Of a stretch of DNA of 6,211 nt, positions 5,198 to 6,211 are shown piece after piece. The notes below the pieces were generated by a model. It searched no databases, was not told the DNA's origin, and saw only the letters and a program-made list of their open reading frames with translations. The stretch covers positions 1-6,211 of the forward strand of contig JACQFM010000047.1 of NCBI GenBank assembly GCA_016200035.1, in the 5' to 3' direction. How positions within the stretch are numbered: position 1 is the first letter of the stretch; the number at the start of each line of letters is the position of its first letter. Origin of the DNA: Nitrososphaerota archaeon (GTDB lineage: Archaea > Thermoproteota > Nitrososphaeria > Nitrososphaerales > Nitrosopumilaceae). Made by a program: the position numbers and the translations under genes.

Positions 5198-6211
5198 TTA
5201 GTTAAGCGTTTCTGAGTTTGTAATAATTATTTTCATTGAATCATTGCCTTTGTGAGCATACTCTAATGCCTTGTTTGAGTCAATTAGATCAAATCTGTGT
5301 GTTATCAATCTTTTTACGTCAACCAAGTTCTCATGTATTAGTTTGAATGCGCTCAAAGTATCAGAATCTGACGCAGCATAGCTTGGGATAATTGAGATTT
5401 CTTTAGAATAGATTTTACTTATGTCTAATGATAAGCTTGCATCTCTTGATGGTACACCAAATAGTATTATAGTGCCACCCTTGCGCACAAGATCAATTGC
5501 CTGAGTTATCGCACCTAGATTACTGGTTGACACTATTACGACGTCTGCTCCTCTATTTTGTGTTTTAGAAAAAATTTTTTCTTTTGCGGCTAGGTCTGTT
5601 GATTTTATGGATTCTGTTATTGCAAATTTTTTTGCAAAATCTAATCTGAAATCGTTGATGTCAAGACAAAAAATGTTTTCTATTCCATAGACTTTGCTTA
5701 ACATAACATGCATCATACCGGTAGGACCAACCCCTATAATGGCGACTGAATCACCTTTTTTAACATTGATTTTATTCCATGCACGGACACAACACGCAAG
5801 AGGCTCAATCATTGCAGCTTCATCAAAGCTCATAGAGTCAGGAATTTTTATTACTCCTCCATGAGAAACATTCCATTCTGGAACAACAAACTCTTCTGCA
5901 AGTCCACACGGAGAGAGATTAGTCTCATAATATTTTTCACACATGGTTTCATTTCCATGTGTACAATAATGACAAGAATAGCAGGGCACATGATGATGCA
6001 CAAAAACTCTATTGTCTTTTTTAAAATTGGTCACTTTTTGACCAACATCTGATATTATACCTGATGGCTCATGTCCAAGTTTCATAGAAGGTTGGCTGTA
6101 TTTTCCATAGATTTTTTCTAAATCTGAGCCGCATACCCCACATGATCTCATTTTTACCATGATGTCTCCACCTCCGATCATGGGTTTATCCACTGATTTA
6201 ATTTCCACTAC
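5198..6211 (-). CDS. Zinc-binding medium-chain dehydrogenase (sorbitol/glucose/threonine dehydrogenase type), 5' end outside the window
   Basis: An NAD(P)-dependent alcohol/polyol dehydrogenase of the MDR superfamily. Numbered from the GTG at 6208, the catalytic zinc site has Cys26 (CGVCGSD), His46-Glu47 (GHEPSG) and Glu135 (EPLACCVRAW). The structural zinc site has Cys76, Cys79, Cys82 and Cys90 (CYSCHYC...C). The Rossmann fold has GVGPTG (159-164), and Asp183 (CLDIND) at the end of the second strand favours NAD over NADP. The frame is open through the right edge (codons GTA GTG), and family members have about 10-15 more residues before this point, so the true start lies outside and the GTG at 6208 is not it. 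Substrate cannot be told. Its bases look more A/T-rich than those of the LsrF-like gene behind it, which follows after 31 bp. Confidence 0.88.
   Translation of the reverse strand, partial: VVEIKSVDKPMIGGGDIMVKMRSCGVCGSDLEKIYGKYSQPSMKLGHEPSGIISDVGQKVTNFKKDNRVFVHHHVPCYSCHYCTHGNETMCEKYYETNLSPCGLAEEFVVPEWNVSHGGVIKIPDSMSFDEAAMIEPLACCVRAWNKINVKKGDSVAIIGVGPTGMMHVMLSKVYGIENIFCLDINDFRLDFAKKFAITESIKSTDLAAKEKIFSKTQNRGADVVIVSTSNLGAITQAIDLVRKGGTIILFGVPSRDASLSLDISKIYSKEISIIPSYAASDSDTLSAFKLIHENLVDVKRLITHRFDLIDSNKALEYAHKGNDSMKIIITNSETLN

Noticed and set aside
1..6211. CRISPR array, insertion sequence, integrase or attachment site
   Set aside because: Apart from the 29-bp tandem duplication, no direct repeats, spacers, transposase or recombinase motifs were seen on either strand.

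Overview
The window looks like chromosomal DNA of an ammonia-oxidising archaeon of the Nitrosopumilus type (Thaumarchaeota/Nitrososphaeria). The basis is A+T-rich coding sequence, tightly packed genes, a BRE/TATA-type archaeal promoter before ilvB, and archaeal-style biosynthetic proteins. This assignment is an inference from the look of the sequence; no 16S rRNA or other marker gene is present.

From right to left on the minus strand: a zinc-binding medium-chain dehydrogenase cut by the right edge (5198-6211), then an LsrF-like class I aldolase/thiolase (4345-5166). A single plus-strand gene, an NTF2/SnoaL-like protein (3944-4348), converges on the aldolase, and both genes end in the same CTAG. 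A 270-300 bp divergent intergenic region follows. Then comes the branched-chain amino acid operon ilvB-ilvN-leuA (3662 down to 1, running off the left edge). IlvB and IlvN form acetohydroxyacid synthase, the first common step to valine, leucine and isoleucine. LeuA commits 2-oxoisovalerate to leucine.

Two things stand out. First, leuA is split by a perfect 29-bp tandem duplication (1045-1073 and 1074-1102) that shifts the frame. Deleting one copy restores an uninterrupted LeuA frame of 483 codons to the window edge, so this is either a very recent mutation or an assembly artefact. Second, the ilvB leader is unusually structured. It holds a 12-bp imperfect hairpin, a second perfect hairpin, an orphan AGGAGG, and a short open frame that ends in a run of Ile/Leu/Val codons and stops inside the second hairpin. 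This resembles the leader-peptide layout of bacterial ilv/leu attenuators, which would be unexpected in an archaeon. The predicted start site and the lack of a good start codon argue against the simplest version of that model.

No rRNA, tRNA, CRISPR array, insertion sequence or phage gene was seen.
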